From Oceanisphaera pacifica (GTDB lineage: Bacteria; Pseudomonadota; Gammaproteobacteria; Enterobacterales; Aeromonadaceae), in contig NZ_JAGDFX010000002.1 of assembly GCF_017498065.1 (NCBI RefSeq), forward strand, positions 186,001-250,000: a stretch of 64,000 nt of DNA, read 5' to 3'. A program made the translations under genes and the position numbers. Shown here one piece after another: positions 49,601-58,991 of this stretch. The notes below the pieces were generated by a model that saw only the letters and a program-made list of their open reading frames with translations, was not told where the DNA came from and searched no databases. Positions within the stretch are counted from its first letter, which is position 1, and each line of letters begins with the position of its first letter.

Positions 49601-50564
49601 CAGCGAGACCCGTACCGAGCTGCGTCGTTTATGGTCAGAAACCAGCTACCAGATGCAAGCGCTGCGTGATAACCCCGAAACGGCACAAGCCGAGTATGAC
49701 GCTAAACTGGCCACCGACAATCCTGGTTTGTCGGTTAAACTAAGCTTTGATCCGAAAGAAGACATTGCCGCTCCTTATATTGCGAAGGGAATGCAGCCTC
49801 GTATGGCCATTTTACGTGAGCAAGGCGTTAACTCACACGTAGAAATGGCAGCAGCCTTTGATCGTGCCGGCTTTGCAGCGGTCGATGTACACATGAGTGA
49901 CTTACAAAGCGGTCGTTACCGGTTAGATGAGTTTTCTGGCATGGTCGCTTGTGGTGGTTTCTCTTACGGTGATGTGTTGGGAGCCGGTGGCGGCTGGGCT
50001 AAATCGATATTGTTTAACGACGCGCTACGTGCTCAGTTTGGTGCTTTCTTTGCGCGTGAAGACAGCTTTGCCCTAGGGGTGTGTAACGGTTGCCAAATGC
50101 TCTCTCGCTTGCGGGATTTAATCCCGGGCGCTGCCCATTGGCCTGACTTTGTTCGCAACCAGTCTGAGCGTTTTGAAGCTCGCTTTAGTTTAGTGGAAGT
50201 ACAAGAGTCGCCGAGCTTGTTTTTATCGGGCATGGCCGGTTCTCGTTTGCCGATTGCGGTATCCCACGGTGAAGGTCGCATTCAAACCGTGAATGCCGAT
50301 ATTCAGACCATTGAAGCCAGCGGCACTGTGGCACTGCGCTTTGTTAATAATCAAGGGCAAGCTACAGAGCAGTATCCGGCTAACCCGAATGGTTCAGTGA
50401 ATGGTATTACTGGGCTGAGTAGCCAAGACGGACGTGTGACCATTATGATGCCGCACCCCGAGCGGGTGTTCCGTACTGTTGCTAACTCTTGGTACCCTGA
50501 TGCTTGGGGCGAAGATGGTGGTTGGATGCGTATTTTCCGTAATGCACGGAAAAATATCGGTTAA
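46674..50564 (+). CDS. purL: Phosphoribosylformylglycinamidine synthase
   Basis: Large single-chain FGAR amidotransferase of de novo purine synthesis. From the ATG at 46674 the product has 1296 residues (E. coli 1295). N-terminus [16 protein letters not shown] matches the family; then come the linker and the ATP-binding AIRS-like halves ([31 protein letters not shown]) and the C-terminal glutamine amidotransferase with nucleophile in GVCNGCQML, then SHGEGR and PHPERVFR. A longer frame back to 46587 includes the promoter-like sequence and is not used. Confidence 0.98.
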   Translation: MEILRGLPALSGFRIQALVRQAQQQNLPLVDITTEYVHFVALNANLEAKERHTLAQLLDSPAQGVTPAANSQMALVTPRPGTLSPWSTKATDIAHNCGLSQVKRIERGISYYLSFERTPSEAELTAITGLLFDPMTEVVLTQLEDARCLFAQAEPAPVSVVDIQSGGREALVEANVSLGLALAEDEIDYLFAGFTELGRNPNDIELYMFAQANSEHCRHKIFNADWTIDGVEQPKSLFKMIKNTHEQVPEHVLSAYKDNAAVMSGSFAGRFFASPESGEYRYHQEDIHILMKVETHNHPTAISPYAGAATGSGGEIRDEGATGRGSKPKAGLVGFSVSNLKIPTYPRPWEQDFGKPNRIVSALNIMLDGPLGGAAFNNEFGRPALLGYFRTFEEKVSSFNGEEVRGYHKPIMLAGGLGNIRDEHVQKGDITPGAKLIVLGGPAMNIGLGGGAASSMTSGQSSEDLDFASVQRDNPEMERRCQEVIDRCWAMGNNNPIQFIHDVGAGGLSNAMPELVSDGGRGGRFNLRDIPNDEPGMSPLQIWCNESQERYVMSVANDRLAEFEAICHRERAPFAVVGEATVEPHLSLTDSHFDNQPIDMPLDVLLGKAPKMQRDGQTQQHQSPALDLSGITLKGAAARVMTLPAVADKGFLITIGDRSVTGLVARDQMVGPWQVPVADCAVTAASYDSYVGEAMSLGERTPVALLDYAASARLAVAESITNIAATDIGELKHIKLSANWMAAAGHPGEDAGLYEAVKAVGEELCPELELTIPVGKDSMSMKTSWNDGGEEKSVTSPLSLVITAFARVTDIRNTVTPWLRTDQGDTSLILVDLGKGQNRLGASALAQVYRQLGDTPADLDSPVLLKNFFNAMQTLVADKQLLAYHDKGDGGLFVTLAEMGFAGNTGLDIELDLLGSDNLAALFNEELGAVIQVRQADKEAVLTCLAGHGLASCSHVIGVPNQDDLLRFFYAGKEVYSETRTELRRLWSETSYQMQALRDNPETAQAEYDAKLATDNPGLSVKLSFDPKEDIAAPYIAKGMQPRMAILREQGVNSHVEMAAAFDRAGFAAVDVHMSDLQSGRYRLDEFSGMVACGGFSYGDVLGAGGGWAKSILFNDALRAQFGAFFAREDSFALGVCNGCQMLSRLRDLIPGAAHWPDFVRNQSERFEARFSLVEVQESPSLFLSGMAGSRLPIAVSHGEGRIQTVNADIQTIEASGTVALRFVNNQGQATEQYPANPNGSVNGITGLSSQDGRVTIMMPHPERVFRTVANSWYPDAWGEDGGWMRIFRNARKNIG

Positions 50565-50588
50565 AATCGCATTTTGCTTCTCACTATA

Positions 50589-50615
50589 AAAAAGCCCACG
50601 CAATGTGGGCTTTTT
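50589..50615 (+). terminator. Rho-independent terminator after purL
   Basis: Stem AAAAAGCCCAC/GTGGGCTTTTT with loop GCAAT; 24 bases after the stop codon. Confidence 0.92.
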
Positions 50616-50734
50616 ATTTTCCACTTGAGTCTATATGATAGATGGCTTAACGCTGTGCTGTTTACTTAGCATGGCCAGTTTGGTGATAAATAACGAATAA
50701 AACACACCTATTCACTCAACGAGTCAACATCATT

Positions 50735-52468
50735 ATGGATAACAGTAAAGTGTTATGGGCAGCCCCTACTGCTTTGTGCCAAAACAAGAGTGACCGTCTT
50801 AAAAGCCTTGCTGCTAATCCATTTAACCTGACGCGGCAAATTATGAACCACATACAAGAGGGTGTAGTGGTGATGGATGCTCGTGGGCGAGTGTTAGAAG
50901 TTAACCCCGCTTTTTGTACGCTAAGCGAGTTGGATAACGCACAGCTGTGCGGCGTTCATATTACTAATATCAGTGGTAGCTTACATAGACGGCGCTATTA
51001 TCGCGAAATTTGGCAGCAGCTTCAGCAGCATGAGCATTGGCAGGGTGAGGTCGAACACTATAACCGACAAGGAGTACGGGTTACCCATCAATTAATGTTG
51101 CACTTGGTCAAAGATAGCCAAGGTCAAGTTGAGCATATTTTGGGTATTATTGATGATGTAAGTCAGCTTAAAGCATCAGAAAAGCAGCTTAGCTTTTTAG
51201 CCCACCATGATGCTCTGACCGGTGCTGCCAATCGTACTTTTTTATTAAGCTGGTTTAGCCAACTCACTTCCAAACTGACTGAGCACGAGTCGCTGGCGCT
51301 GTTGTTTATTGATCTTGATCGTTTTAAGCCGGTGAACGATAACTTTGGCCATGGTGTTGGAGATCAAGTACTTAAAGAGTTAGCTCGTCGGTTGCAAACG
51401 CAAATTGATGAGACAGGACTGCTTGCCCGCATTGGTGGTGATGAATTTGTGGTTGTGTTGCCTGACACGCACACGATTGCACAATTACAACATAAAGCCG
51501 AGCAATTACTTACCCAGCTTAAAATACCCGTTAAAGTGGGGGACTATGAGCTGAGTGTAGGAGCCAGTATGGGAGTGAGCTTTTATCCCGAACAGGGTAA
51601 AGATATTGAGAGCTTATTACGCTACGCAGATATTGCCATGTATCAGGCGAAGCGTTATAGCAGTAATAAAATCTGTTTTTTCGGCCACAGCCAATATGCT
51701 CAGTTACAAGATCAGCAACGCTTAAGTGCAGATTTTCATCAGGCGATTACAGATAGCCAGTTTTTTTTACAATATCAGCCGGTGCTAGCCACAAAAAATA
51801 AGCAACTGCTTAGTCTAGAAGTCTTGCTACGCTGGCAGCATCCTCAATTAGGCGTGCTATACCCAAGGCAGTTTTTATCGGCTGCTGCTGCCGCTGGCTC
51901 TTTATACCGCTTGGCTGAGTGGGTGTTTATTGAAGCTGCGCAACAATTACGTTATTGGCGTCAGCATCTACATTGGCAGGGTGGTATTAGTGTTAATTTA
52001 AGTGGTTTAGAGTTAGAGCAATTACGCGTTGCGCCCTTAGTGGCTTTATTGCAGCAACAAGATGTAAACCCAGCAGACTTTACGTTGGAGCTGGGCAGTG
52101 ACTACCTTATGCGCCGTAGTGAGCCATTAAGCGATACGCTTGCCCAGCTGAGAGCGGCGGGCATGAGCATTTACTTAAATAAAGTGGGGGAGGGGCGTTT
52201 TAATTTTGAGACGCTTAACCAGCTACCTATTGATGGTATAAAGCTTGATCGCTGCTTGTTTAGCGAATTTGAGCGTCCCTTTTCGCAGTCGGTGATACGC
52301 TCATTATTGTTATTATCAGAGGCATTAGGGATTAAGGTGGTTGCTTGTGGTGTAGAGACACCTGCTCAATGGCAGTTTTTGCATGAGCATGGTTGCCATG
52401 GGGTTCAAGGTCGATTGTTAGCGCCACCTATGCATGCTCATGAGTTAGTAAGCTATCTCAATAAATAA
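50735..52468 (+). CDS. PAS-GGDEF-EAL protein with intact GGDEF and degenerate EAL
   Basis: Cytoplasmic c-di-GMP signalling protein of 577 residues with no membrane segment. A PAS domain (about 40-145; NHIQEGVVVMDARGRVLEVNPAF), then a GGDEF domain (about 150-315) with the intact motif RIGGDEFVVVLP, so a diguanylate cyclase is plausible. The inhibitory RxxD site, expected five residues before GGDEF, is replaced (DETG). The EAL domain (about 330-577) has EVLLRW instead of EALLRW and lacks the DDFGTGYSSL loop (it reads NKVGEGRFNFETL), so phosphodiesterase activity is unlikely. Monocistronic, facing a DUF1439 gene. Confidence 0.9.
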   Translation: MDNSKVLWAAPTALCQNKSDRLKSLAANPFNLTRQIMNHIQEGVVVMDARGRVLEVNPAFCTLSELDNAQLCGVHITNISGSLHRRRYYREIWQQLQQHEHWQGEVEHYNRQGVRVTHQLMLHLVKDSQGQVEHILGIIDDVSQLKASEKQLSFLAHHDALTGAANRTFLLSWFSQLTSKLTEHESLALLFIDLDRFKPVNDNFGHGVGDQVLKELARRLQTQIDETGLLARIGGDEFVVVLPDTHTIAQLQHKAEQLLTQLKIPVKVGDYELSVGASMGVSFYPEQGKDIESLLRYADIAMYQAKRYSSNKICFFGHSQYAQLQDQQRLSADFHQAITDSQFFLQYQPVLATKNKQLLSLEVLLRWQHPQLGVLYPRQFLSAAAAAGSLYRLAEWVFIEAAQQLRYWRQHLHWQGGISVNLSGLELEQLRVAPLVALLQQQDVNPADFTLELGSDYLMRRSEPLSDTLAQLRAAGMSIYLNKVGEGRFNFETLNQLPIDGIKLDRCLFSEFERPFSQSVIRSLLLLSEALGIKVVACGVETPAQWQFLHEHGCHGVQGRLLAPPMHAHELVSYLNK

Positions 52469-52485
52469 GTAAGCTGTAAGCCCTT
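52469..52485. repeat. Short AAGCTGTAAGC repeat unit
   Basis: A minimal unit of the dispersed family, lying between the convergent GGDEF/EAL and DUF1439 genes; TAAGCTGTAAGC is also found at 13026-13037. Confidence 0.4.
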
Positions 52486-52496
52486 ACTACTAATGC

Positions 52497-53042
52497 TTAA
52501 TTAATGCCGTGTAGTGATATTTTACCTGGGCTAATAGCGAGGCTCACCACACTTTCTTTTATTTGACGTTGCAAGGGCACTTGCTCATCTAAGGTATACA
52601 CAGGGTATTTTGATAAATACCCTGTTAACCCCTGCAATAAAATAGGCAGTATAAAGCGTGCTTGCGGGGCGCTTTCATCTTGATTAAGGCGATAACTGAT
52701 GAGGTCAAACTCATCTAAAAATAGCGCACCAGCTTCATTGTCATAGCGAGGTCGAGCGCTAAAGTTTCCGCTAATATGCCAATGGTATTGCTGCTGGCCT
52801 TGGTTAAACTCAATAAAGGCATCGCCCATCACGCTCGCTTTGTCTGGGCTTTGGCGCCCAAGCATTATCTGCATATCTTGCATTTTTATTGCAGCCGATA
52901 GCCAAGGGCCTAAATTAACAGGAAAGGATTTACCGAGCTGTTGATTGAGCTCGGTATTAAGTTGGCGTTCGGTGAGGGTGAGGGTTTGCGCCCCCGCCCA
53001 TGCGCTCACGCTCAACATCATGAATAACAGTATTACTTTCAT
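52497..53042 (-). CDS. DUF1439 protein without lipobox
   Basis: 181-residue periplasmic protein. The signal peptide (MKVILLFMMLSVSAWAGAQ) ends with an AGA-type cleavage site and has no cysteine. The body follows the DUF1439/YceB pattern: LTERQLNTELNQQLGKSFPV, a central beta-rich part, LSKYPVYTLDEQ near the end and a SPGKISLHG C-terminus. It is a paralogue of the lipoprotein at 10048-10593 (similar length, same PVYxL and C-terminal SP/APG-K/R motifs). Same strand as alaA, 26 bases downstream. Function unknown. Confidence 0.78.
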   Translation of the reverse strand: MKVILLFMMLSVSAWAGAQTLTLTERQLNTELNQQLGKSFPVNLGPWLSAAIKMQDMQIMLGRQSPDKASVMGDAFIEFNQGQQQYHWHISGNFSARPRYDNEAGALFLDEFDLISYRLNQDESAPQARFILPILLQGLTGYLSKYPVYTLDEQVPLQRQIKESVVSLAISPGKISLHGIN

Positions 53043-53068
53043 TATTCAGCTCCTGCTATCACACTTTG

Positions 53069-54283
53069 CTATTGTTGATAGTGCTTAAGAAAACGGGCGA
53101 GGCGACCGATGGCATCCTCTAACACCTCAACTCTAGGCAAAGTCACTAAGCGAAAGTGATCTGGCGTGTGCCAGTTAAAGCCGGTACCTTGTACGATGAG
53201 TAATTTCTCTTGTAGCAGTAAGTCGTAGACCATCTTTTGATCGTCTTTAATATTGTAGACTTTAGGATCTAGTCGCGGAAATAAATAAATAGCGCCTTTG
53301 GGCTTAACACAAGAGACACCGGGAATATCGTTGAGTAGTTGCCACGCCACATCGCGCTGTTGGCGTAACCGGCCATTGGGTAACACCAGTTCATTAATGC
53401 TTTGGTAGCCACCCAGTGCGGCTTGAATACTATGCTGCATGGGTACGTTGGCGCACAACCGCATAGACGACAGCATTTCTAGGCCTTCAATGTAGCCTTT
53501 TGCTTGATGCTTAGGGCCACTTATCATCATCCACCCTTGGCGAAAGCCTGCCGCTCGGTAGCTTTTAGATAAGCCGTTAAAAGTGGCAACAAGTACATCA
53601 TCACACAAGGTACATACTGAATGGTGAGCGACATCGTCATATAAAATTTTATCGTAAATTTCGTCAGCAAAAATAATCAGATTATGTTGACGTGCAACCT
53701 CAATGACCTCAAGTAAAAACTCACTGCCATATACAGCCCCCGTTGGGTTGTTGGGGTTAATCAGTACTATGCCTTTGGTACGAGGCGTGATTTTAGCGCG
53801 AATATCATCTAAATCAGGGTACCAGTCTGCTTGCTCATCGCACTGATAATGTACGGCATTACCGCCCGATAACGTCACGGCTGCTGTCCACAGCGGATAA
53901 TCCGGTGAGGGGACTAAGATTTCGTCACCGTTATTCAGCAAGGCCTGCATCGCCATCACAATCAGCTCAGATACGCCATTACCAATGTAGATATCTTCTA
54001 CATCAATGGTGCGCAATCCCTTTTGCTGGTAATACTGCATAATGGCCTTACGGGCTGAAAATAAGCCTTTAGACTCGCAATATCCTTGGCTGGTTGGCAT
54101 GTTGACGATGGCATCTTTAAGTAGCTCTTCGGGCGCATCAAAGCCAAAGGTAGCAGGGTTACCGATATTGAGTTTAAGGATGCGGTGCCCTTCATCTTCT
54201 AAGCGTCGTGCTTCTTTATGAACCGGACCACGAATGTCGTAACAGACGTTAGCTAATTTATGTGATTTATCTAGGGTGTACAT
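53069..54283 (-). CDS. alaA: Alanine-synthesising transaminase AlaA
   Basis: PLP-dependent aminotransferase, glutamate-pyruvate type, of 404 residues. The opening DIRGPVHKEARRLEDEGHRILKLNIGNPATFGFDAP, NPNNPTGAVYG, and the PLP-lysine in GLSKSYRAAGFRQGW identify the AlaA (YfbQ) group. ATG at 54283. Downstream DUF1439 gene on the same strand may be co-transcribed. Confidence 0.95.
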   Translation of the reverse strand: MYTLDKSHKLANVCYDIRGPVHKEARRLEDEGHRILKLNIGNPATFGFDAPEELLKDAIVNMPTSQGYCESKGLFSARKAIMQYYQQKGLRTIDVEDIYIGNGVSELIVMAMQALLNNGDEILVPSPDYPLWTAAVTLSGGNAVHYQCDEQADWYPDLDDIRAKITPRTKGIVLINPNNPTGAVYGSEFLLEVIEVARQHNLIIFADEIYDKILYDDVAHHSVCTLCDDVLVATFNGLSKSYRAAGFRQGWMMISGPKHQAKGYIEGLEMLSSMRLCANVPMQHSIQAALGGYQSINELVLPNGRLRQQRDVAWQLLNDIPGVSCVKPKGAIYLFPRLDPKVYNIKDDQKMVYDLLLQEKLLIVQGTGFNWHTPDHFRLVTLPRVEVLEDAIGRLARFLKHYQQ

Positions 54284-54508
54284 GAATACAAACGGCCTCG
54301 GAATAAAAAGAGTTAGCGCTAGGCTTTAACTAAAAATGAAGGACAACACTCACCTTGGCTTTAAGCCAGAATCGAACACACAACCTCGTCTATACAGTCG
54401 GGTTGATAGAACAGGCATGAATGATGATACCTAACGGGTATGGCATCTGCTCGTGTTTCTGTCTCATTGTATGGGGTGAGTGATAAAGTTGTACCTAATA
54501 AAGGTGTT

Positions 54509-54775
54509 TTATTCTTGAAACAGGCCTAAATTGGCTTTGGCATAAGCTTCAAACTCGGTATAACCGCCTACGTGTTCTTGATCTACAAAAATTTGTGGCA
54601 CGGTTTCTACGGGCTTGCCCACGGTTTTTTCTAGATCTTCTTTAGAAATACCTTCGGCATGAATATCAATATAGCGAAAATTAAAATCATCACGCTCTTC
54701 GGTTAATTTTTCTGCCAACTCTTTCGCACGAACACAAAATGGGCAACCAGGGCGGCCAAAAATAACGGTAAACAT
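54509..54775 (-). CDS. grxA: Glutaredoxin 1 family protein
   Basis: Small thiol-disulfide oxidoreductase of 88 residues using glutathione. Active site GCPFC (CPYC in E. coli GrxA) near residue 11, cis-proline TVPQIFVDQ and GGYTEFEAY. I chose the ATG at 54775 with AGGAG seven bases upstream; the longer frame to 54844 would run through a repeat at 54822. Confidence 0.95.
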   Translation of the reverse strand: MFTVIFGRPGCPFCVRAKELAEKLTEERDDFNFRYIDIHAEGISKEDLEKTVGKPVETVPQIFVDQEHVGGYTEFEAYAKANLGLFQE

Positions 54776-54821
54776 ATCTTGCTCCTCAATGTATTTATGT
54801 CCCCAGTTTAACAGGTCTAGG

Positions 54822-54850
54822 GGATAGCTGTCAGCCGTAAGCATGCAGCC
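54822..54850. repeat. Dispersed AGCTGTCAGCCGTAAGC repeat
   Basis: GATAGCTGTCAGCCGTAAGC followed by ATGCAGCC, between grxA and dacB. The first 20 bases closely match those at 32259. Confidence 0.6.
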
Positions 54851-54867
54851 TGTTTGTTAAAGATAAC

Positions 54868-56310
54868 TTATTCAGGTGTGGATGAACGCTGACCCAACAC
54901 CTGTGTTTCTAACCACTCACGCTCAAAACGTCTGGCGGGCCATTCGCCTTTGCCCGCCGCTATATCTTTTTCATGTTGTGGGCTAATAGATAGGCCATTT
55001 TGTAGTAATACAAAGGCTTTACGCTGTCCGGTGTGGGTATCAATAAAGCCTGCCAAGTTTTGTACATGAGAAATTGTGCCGGTTTTGGCGATGATTTTTC
55101 CTTTAAGGGTGGCACCTTGTACGCTGCGTCTGTAGCGCAAGGTACCACTCTCGCCACTCACTGGTAATAAGCCCATCAGCCAGTTGGCGCGAGGATCTTG
55201 GGTGATGGTGAGTAAGACGGCCAATAAGTCTTGGGCGCGTATAATGTTATGTGCCGATAATCCTGAACCATCGGCAAGCCACGATGGGCCAAGGTCAATA
55301 TTGGCTTCTTGTTGTAATATCTCGCGCACTGCTTGGGTGCCATTGCGAAAGCTACCGGGCTGATTAAAGTGCTCGGCACCTAAAGTACGTAGCAGGCTGT
55401 CGGCGTATAAATTATCGGAGTTTTCTAAAATGCGCCGGCTTAATACCTTTAACCGCGGAGAATGATGCTGTGCCAGCACTGGCCAATCACTGGCTGTAAT
55501 ATGACTGGCTTTAATGCCCCCCGAAACCCGAATACCGTTTTGTTTGAGAGCCCAGCCAGTCAGCTCTGTGCCCCAGTCATCAACATCTTGAATAGCAAAG
55601 CGTAATGGCCATGGATCTTTGCGTGGGCCAATACACCCCGTTAGTCGATATTGATTAGGTGGACTCATTTCCACTTCAAGTGAACAAAATTGCTGCTTTT
55701 GTTCAGTTCGGCTCAAGACATCAACATGAGCGCTTATGCTGATCGGTTGGTGGGCCGGTACTGTGGCGCGAGCCGCTTGATTGGGGCGTGCATATAATGC
55801 GCCTTGCACACAGTTTCGGTCCAGTATTAACGCCGATACTGGTGAGGTATAGCACACACTTAAATCATTCCATGACCAGCCATTACCGCGAGCATAGCCA
55901 CTAAAGCGTTGCTGATTGAGTAAAATATTCCCGCTAATACGGCGAATGCCAGTGCGTTTTAATAGTGCTTGTAACTGTTCGCGGGTAAATGAGGGATCAC
56001 CAACAAAATCAATTAATAGGTCGCCCACCAGTTGATCACCTTGTAATTGACCGTTATAGCGAACCTGCGTTTTATAACGCCAGTCAGGCCCAAGCGCCAA
56101 GGCACCCGCTAAAGTGGTCAGCAGTTTTTGCGTAGATGCAGGCTTTAACAATAACTGTGCATTGTGGCTCGACTCGACTTCCCCCGTTGTTGCATCGGCC
56201 AGCATCCAAGCTGTTTGACTGTTGGCGGGGGGCGTAGCCGCAGATATGGTTGCGCTAACGCTAAGGTGAGCAATAAGGGTAATCACCCCCAGAACATAGG
56301 ATTTCATCAT
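54868..56310 (-). CDS. dacB: D-alanyl-D-alanine carboxypeptidase/endopeptidase (PBP4)
   Basis: Periplasmic penicillin-binding protein 4; class C low-molecular-mass enzyme with endopeptidase activity. About 480 residues with signal peptide (cleavage near ISAA). Active-site motifs: STQK (KPASTQKLLTT), SDN (ENSDNLYADS) and KTG (IIAKTGTISH). The large inserted domains between STQK and SDN match the family. Starts at ATG 56310 (TTG at 56313 not used). Confidence 0.95.
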   Translation of the reverse strand: MMKSYVLGVITLIAHLSVSATISAATPPANSQTAWMLADATTGEVESSHNAQLLLKPASTQKLLTTLAGALALGPDWRYKTQVRYNGQLQGDQLVGDLLIDFVGDPSFTREQLQALLKRTGIRRISGNILLNQQRFSGYARGNGWSWNDLSVCYTSPVSALILDRNCVQGALYARPNQAARATVPAHQPISISAHVDVLSRTEQKQQFCSLEVEMSPPNQYRLTGCIGPRKDPWPLRFAIQDVDDWGTELTGWALKQNGIRVSGGIKASHITASDWPVLAQHHSPRLKVLSRRILENSDNLYADSLLRTLGAEHFNQPGSFRNGTQAVREILQQEANIDLGPSWLADGSGLSAHNIIRAQDLLAVLLTITQDPRANWLMGLLPVSGESGTLRYRRSVQGATLKGKIIAKTGTISHVQNLAGFIDTHTGQRKAFVLLQNGLSISPQHEKDIAAGKGEWPARRFEREWLETQVLGQRSSTPE

Positions 56311-56322
56311 CAAGAGACTCTT

Positions 56323-58071
56323 TTATAATGAATGGGCGGTACGAAACCGGCCTTGGTAATCAAATAAGGTTTCTTTTACTTGCCAGCGCCGTTTGTGTTG
56401 GCGGGCAATCACAAAGTCGGGATGGCGAAACTGCTCTGCACAGGCGACCACCTCTGCTAGCGAGTTAAACTGAGGCTCAAGCCCTGGGGCGGGCCAATGT
56501 GGCCGTACAAACTCCAGAAAAAACCGCCCTTGTTTGCCTTTAGTATCGAAAGCATACCATTGCTGCAACTCAGTGCCATCTTCATCGTAATAGGTCACCT
56601 GTAATGCTGGGCCAAACTTATTGCTACTTTCCACTAAACTAAGTCCGGCACAGCGCAGTACCAGCGCATCTTTCAGCGCCAGCGCCTCTTTGAGCTTTTT
56701 GTCTGGGTCTACGAGCACTTGCCCGCAATCATGGCATTGGCGGGCGGCAATATCATTTTCTGCTAAACACTGCGGGCAGGCCTTAAAGCGAAAACGATAA
56801 TCACAAGGCTCGCCCAAGGTCTCATCCTCGTCTGATTCAAATAGCCCTTGGCAGCGACGACCAAAGTGCTCCAATATGTGGCCTTGCTCATCGGTTTTAC
56901 CCCAAAAGATATTGGCAAAGCCACAGGCTGGACACAACACCTGTACTTGAGTGGTATCGGGGTGAGGGCGGGGCTCGCCCACATCGGGGGCAAAGAGATC
57001 CATATTGTTACCAGCATAATCCAGCACTAAGCAGTCTGTTTTATTTGGGCTTAACCGTAGGCCACGGCCAATTATTTGCTGATATAAGGCCACCGATTGA
57101 GTGGGTCTCAGTAGGGCGATAACATCCACGTGAGGGGCATCAAAACCGGTAGTTAGAACCGACACATTCACCAAAAATTTAATGTCTCTAGCTTTAAAGC
57201 GGGCAATAATATCTGCACGCTCTGTGCTGGGGGTACTGCTTGTGATCACCGCCGTTTGTGCTGCCGGCAAAAGGCCGGCTACTTCTTTGGCGTGGCGCAC
57301 TGTGCTGGCAAACACCATCACGCCGACTCTCTGTTGGGCATAATCTTGAATTTGCTGCACTATATGTGGGGTGACTCTGGGCTGGCGCGCCAGCTCTTGT
57401 TCAAGGTCACGTTCGCTAAACAGCCCCTGTTCATAAAGGCGTGAAAAATCATAGTTCACTATGGGGGCATCCACGATATTGGGCGGCGTTAAGTAGCCTT
57501 TTTTAATCATTAACCGCAGTGGTAGTTCAAAAATACATTGTTTAAAAAAACGCGGCCCACGGCTGCGTACCATGCCGTGATAATGCTGCTGATAAATCCA
57601 GCCCAACCCCAATCGATAAGGGGTGGCAGTGAGACCTAATATTTTTAATCGCGCATTAGATTGGCGCAAATGCTGAATAACTTGTAAATATTGGCTGTTT
57701 TCATCATCTGAGACACGGTGGCATTCATCAATCACCACTAGGCTAAAATTGGCAAACGCCGCTAGGTTACGTGCCACCGACTGCACCGAGCCAAACACCA
57801 CTTGGGTATTGGCTTGCTTTTTGCCAAGGCCGGCGGAAAAAATTGCCGCAGTCTGTCCATAGCTTTGATATTTATCATGGTTTTGCTCCACCAGCTCTTT
57901 AACATGCGCCAATACCAAAACGCGCCCGCGTGCCAGGCGCGCCAGCTCTGCAATTACCAAACTTTTTCCCGCCCCTGTAGGCAGCACCAATACAGCAGGA
58001 TCATTATGGCGGCGAAAATAGTTAAGCGTGCGATCAACGGCTTCTTGTTGATAAGGGCGAAGGGTGAACAT
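56323..58071 (-). CDS. radD: RadD (YejH) superfamily 2 helicase-like protein
   Basis: DNA-damage tolerance ATPase, 582 residues (E. coli RadD 586). Walker A LPTGAGKS near residue 33, DECH box, [19 protein letters not shown] and [12 protein letters not shown] (motif VI). A cysteine-rich zinc region follows: [32 protein letters not shown]. The ATG at 58071 has AAGGA six bases upstream and gives the family N-terminus [16 protein letters not shown]; the frame extends to 58134 but is not supported there. Confidence 0.95.
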   Translation of the reverse strand: MFTLRPYQQEAVDRTLNYFRRHNDPAVLVLPTGAGKSLVIAELARLARGRVLVLAHVKELVEQNHDKYQSYGQTAAIFSAGLGKKQANTQVVFGSVQSVARNLAAFANFSLVVIDECHRVSDDENSQYLQVIQHLRQSNARLKILGLTATPYRLGLGWIYQQHYHGMVRSRGPRFFKQCIFELPLRLMIKKGYLTPPNIVDAPIVNYDFSRLYEQGLFSERDLEQELARQPRVTPHIVQQIQDYAQQRVGVMVFASTVRHAKEVAGLLPAAQTAVITSSTPSTERADIIARFKARDIKFLVNVSVLTTGFDAPHVDVIALLRPTQSVALYQQIIGRGLRLSPNKTDCLVLDYAGNNMDLFAPDVGEPRPHPDTTQVQVLCPACGFANIFWGKTDEQGHILEHFGRRCQGLFESDEDETLGEPCDYRFRFKACPQCLAENDIAARQCHDCGQVLVDPDKKLKEALALKDALVLRCAGLSLVESSNKFGPALQVTYYDEDGTELQQWYAFDTKGKQGRFFLEFVRPHWPAPGLEPQFNSLAEVVACAEQFRHPDFVIARQHKRRWQVKETLFDYQGRFRTAHSL

Positions 58072-58374
58072 GCGATCCTTGGAGCATAATGAGATAACAG
58101 TGCGCAGTGTGCTAACAAACGAATAAAAAATCAAAGCTGAAAGTAACGTCCAGCTCTGAGGGAAAAGAAAAACACCGTTTTTGTGAGTTTTATGGTTACC
58201 TTTAGCTTGAAGCTAGAAACCTGTCACTTCATCACAAGTCTGTAAAGTGTCATGACGCAAGAAGAGCCAGCAGGCTTGCCTACGCCAACTCGCTTAACCC
58301 GCATCCATGCGGCGCTCGGCAAATGCCGTCCCTGGCATTTGACGGTTGGCTACGGCAATGCCTCCCGTCTCTTC
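58072..58374. other. Left part of the 920-base radD-fabV gap
   Basis: No convincing gene. Contains GCATCCATGCGGC and the inverted pair CAAATGCCGTC / GACGG next to CCTGGCATTTG (58319-58344), a small hairpin-forming stretch (AAATGCC/GGCATTT). It leads into the repeat element at 58375. Confidence 0.5.
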
Positions 58375-58555
58375 TTCATATTTTGGTGCCGATTGTTTGT
58401 AGTGACAGGCAGTTCAGGTGGCAGCAAGCTGCCCCATACGGGCTCCGCCGCGCCATCTGACCGCCAAGGGCGGTGGAAATGCAGAGATGGCAGGAGCATT
58501 TTTCTGCCCTGGCGCGAAAAGGTCGACGGAGCAGACACCCTCTGCCTTCCCATTG
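58375..58555. repeat. Structured intergenic repeat element, copy 2
   Basis: Starts with a tail (TTCATATTTTGGTGCCG then TTTGTAGTGACAGGCAG) that matches the reverse complement of the copy 1 tail, then the core GGCAGCAAGCTGCCCC and GGTCGACGGAGCAGACACCC on the same strand as copy 1. Between them are about 50 additional bases, including ACCGCCAAGGGCGGT, a 6-bp hairpin. The core has thus kept its orientation while the tail has swapped side and strand relative to copy 1. Any ORF drawn through it is shared-repeat artefact. Confidence 0.75.
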
Positions 58556-58699
58556 GCACCGAGTTGTCTAAATGTGTAGGCGAATGCCGACTCTCGCATT
58601 GCGCCGCAGGCGAAAATCAGTTTTAGGTAATGGTTCGATTTAAAACATCAGCTCAAGGATGTCGATAATCGACGCTAACAAGCGATACAGTGGTATGTG

Positions 58700-58810
58700 G
58701 CCGGATAAAGGGATCTTCTTCACCGACCATCACATGACATGGATGTCATGTGTTTGAGCGTTACAGGGAGGTACTTGCAGCGTGTCGGCGAAGAAGACCC
58801 TTTGTTCGGC
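58700..58810. repeat. Long imperfect inverted repeat with inner palindrome
   Basis: The arms 58701-58727 and 58784-58810 pair over about 25 bases (AAAGGG, TCTTCTTC and CCGAC against their complements). Inside is a perfect 9-bp palindrome ACATGACAT/ATGTCATGT at 58732-58751. Next to it is GGGAGGTACTTGCAGCG. This looks like a compact MITE-like or REP-like structured element about 110 bases long, lying about 180 bases before fabV. Confidence 0.65.
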
Positions 58811-58991
58811 AGTTATGCAGACCGAACCAACTAAATCACATTTCTCATTTTTATTTATAATGCAAGCAAAAGATGTGATGAAGTGACAGGATTGGCGCCA
58901 GACGCTTGGGGCTATGGTGTTTCCTGCGCACTTTTGCTTTAGAATAAGGTATCTTAATGACCTTTCTAACATAACCGAGGCAAACAACAAT

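Noticed and set aside
58252-58626. 124-codon plus-strand frame before fabV
   Set aside because: Covers repeat copy 2; the shared residues with the frame at 35.4 kb come from the repeat, and there is no supported start.
58914-58991. Longer N-terminus of FabV
   Set aside because: The first 26 codons do not match the family; [10 protein letters not shown] at 58992 is the known start.
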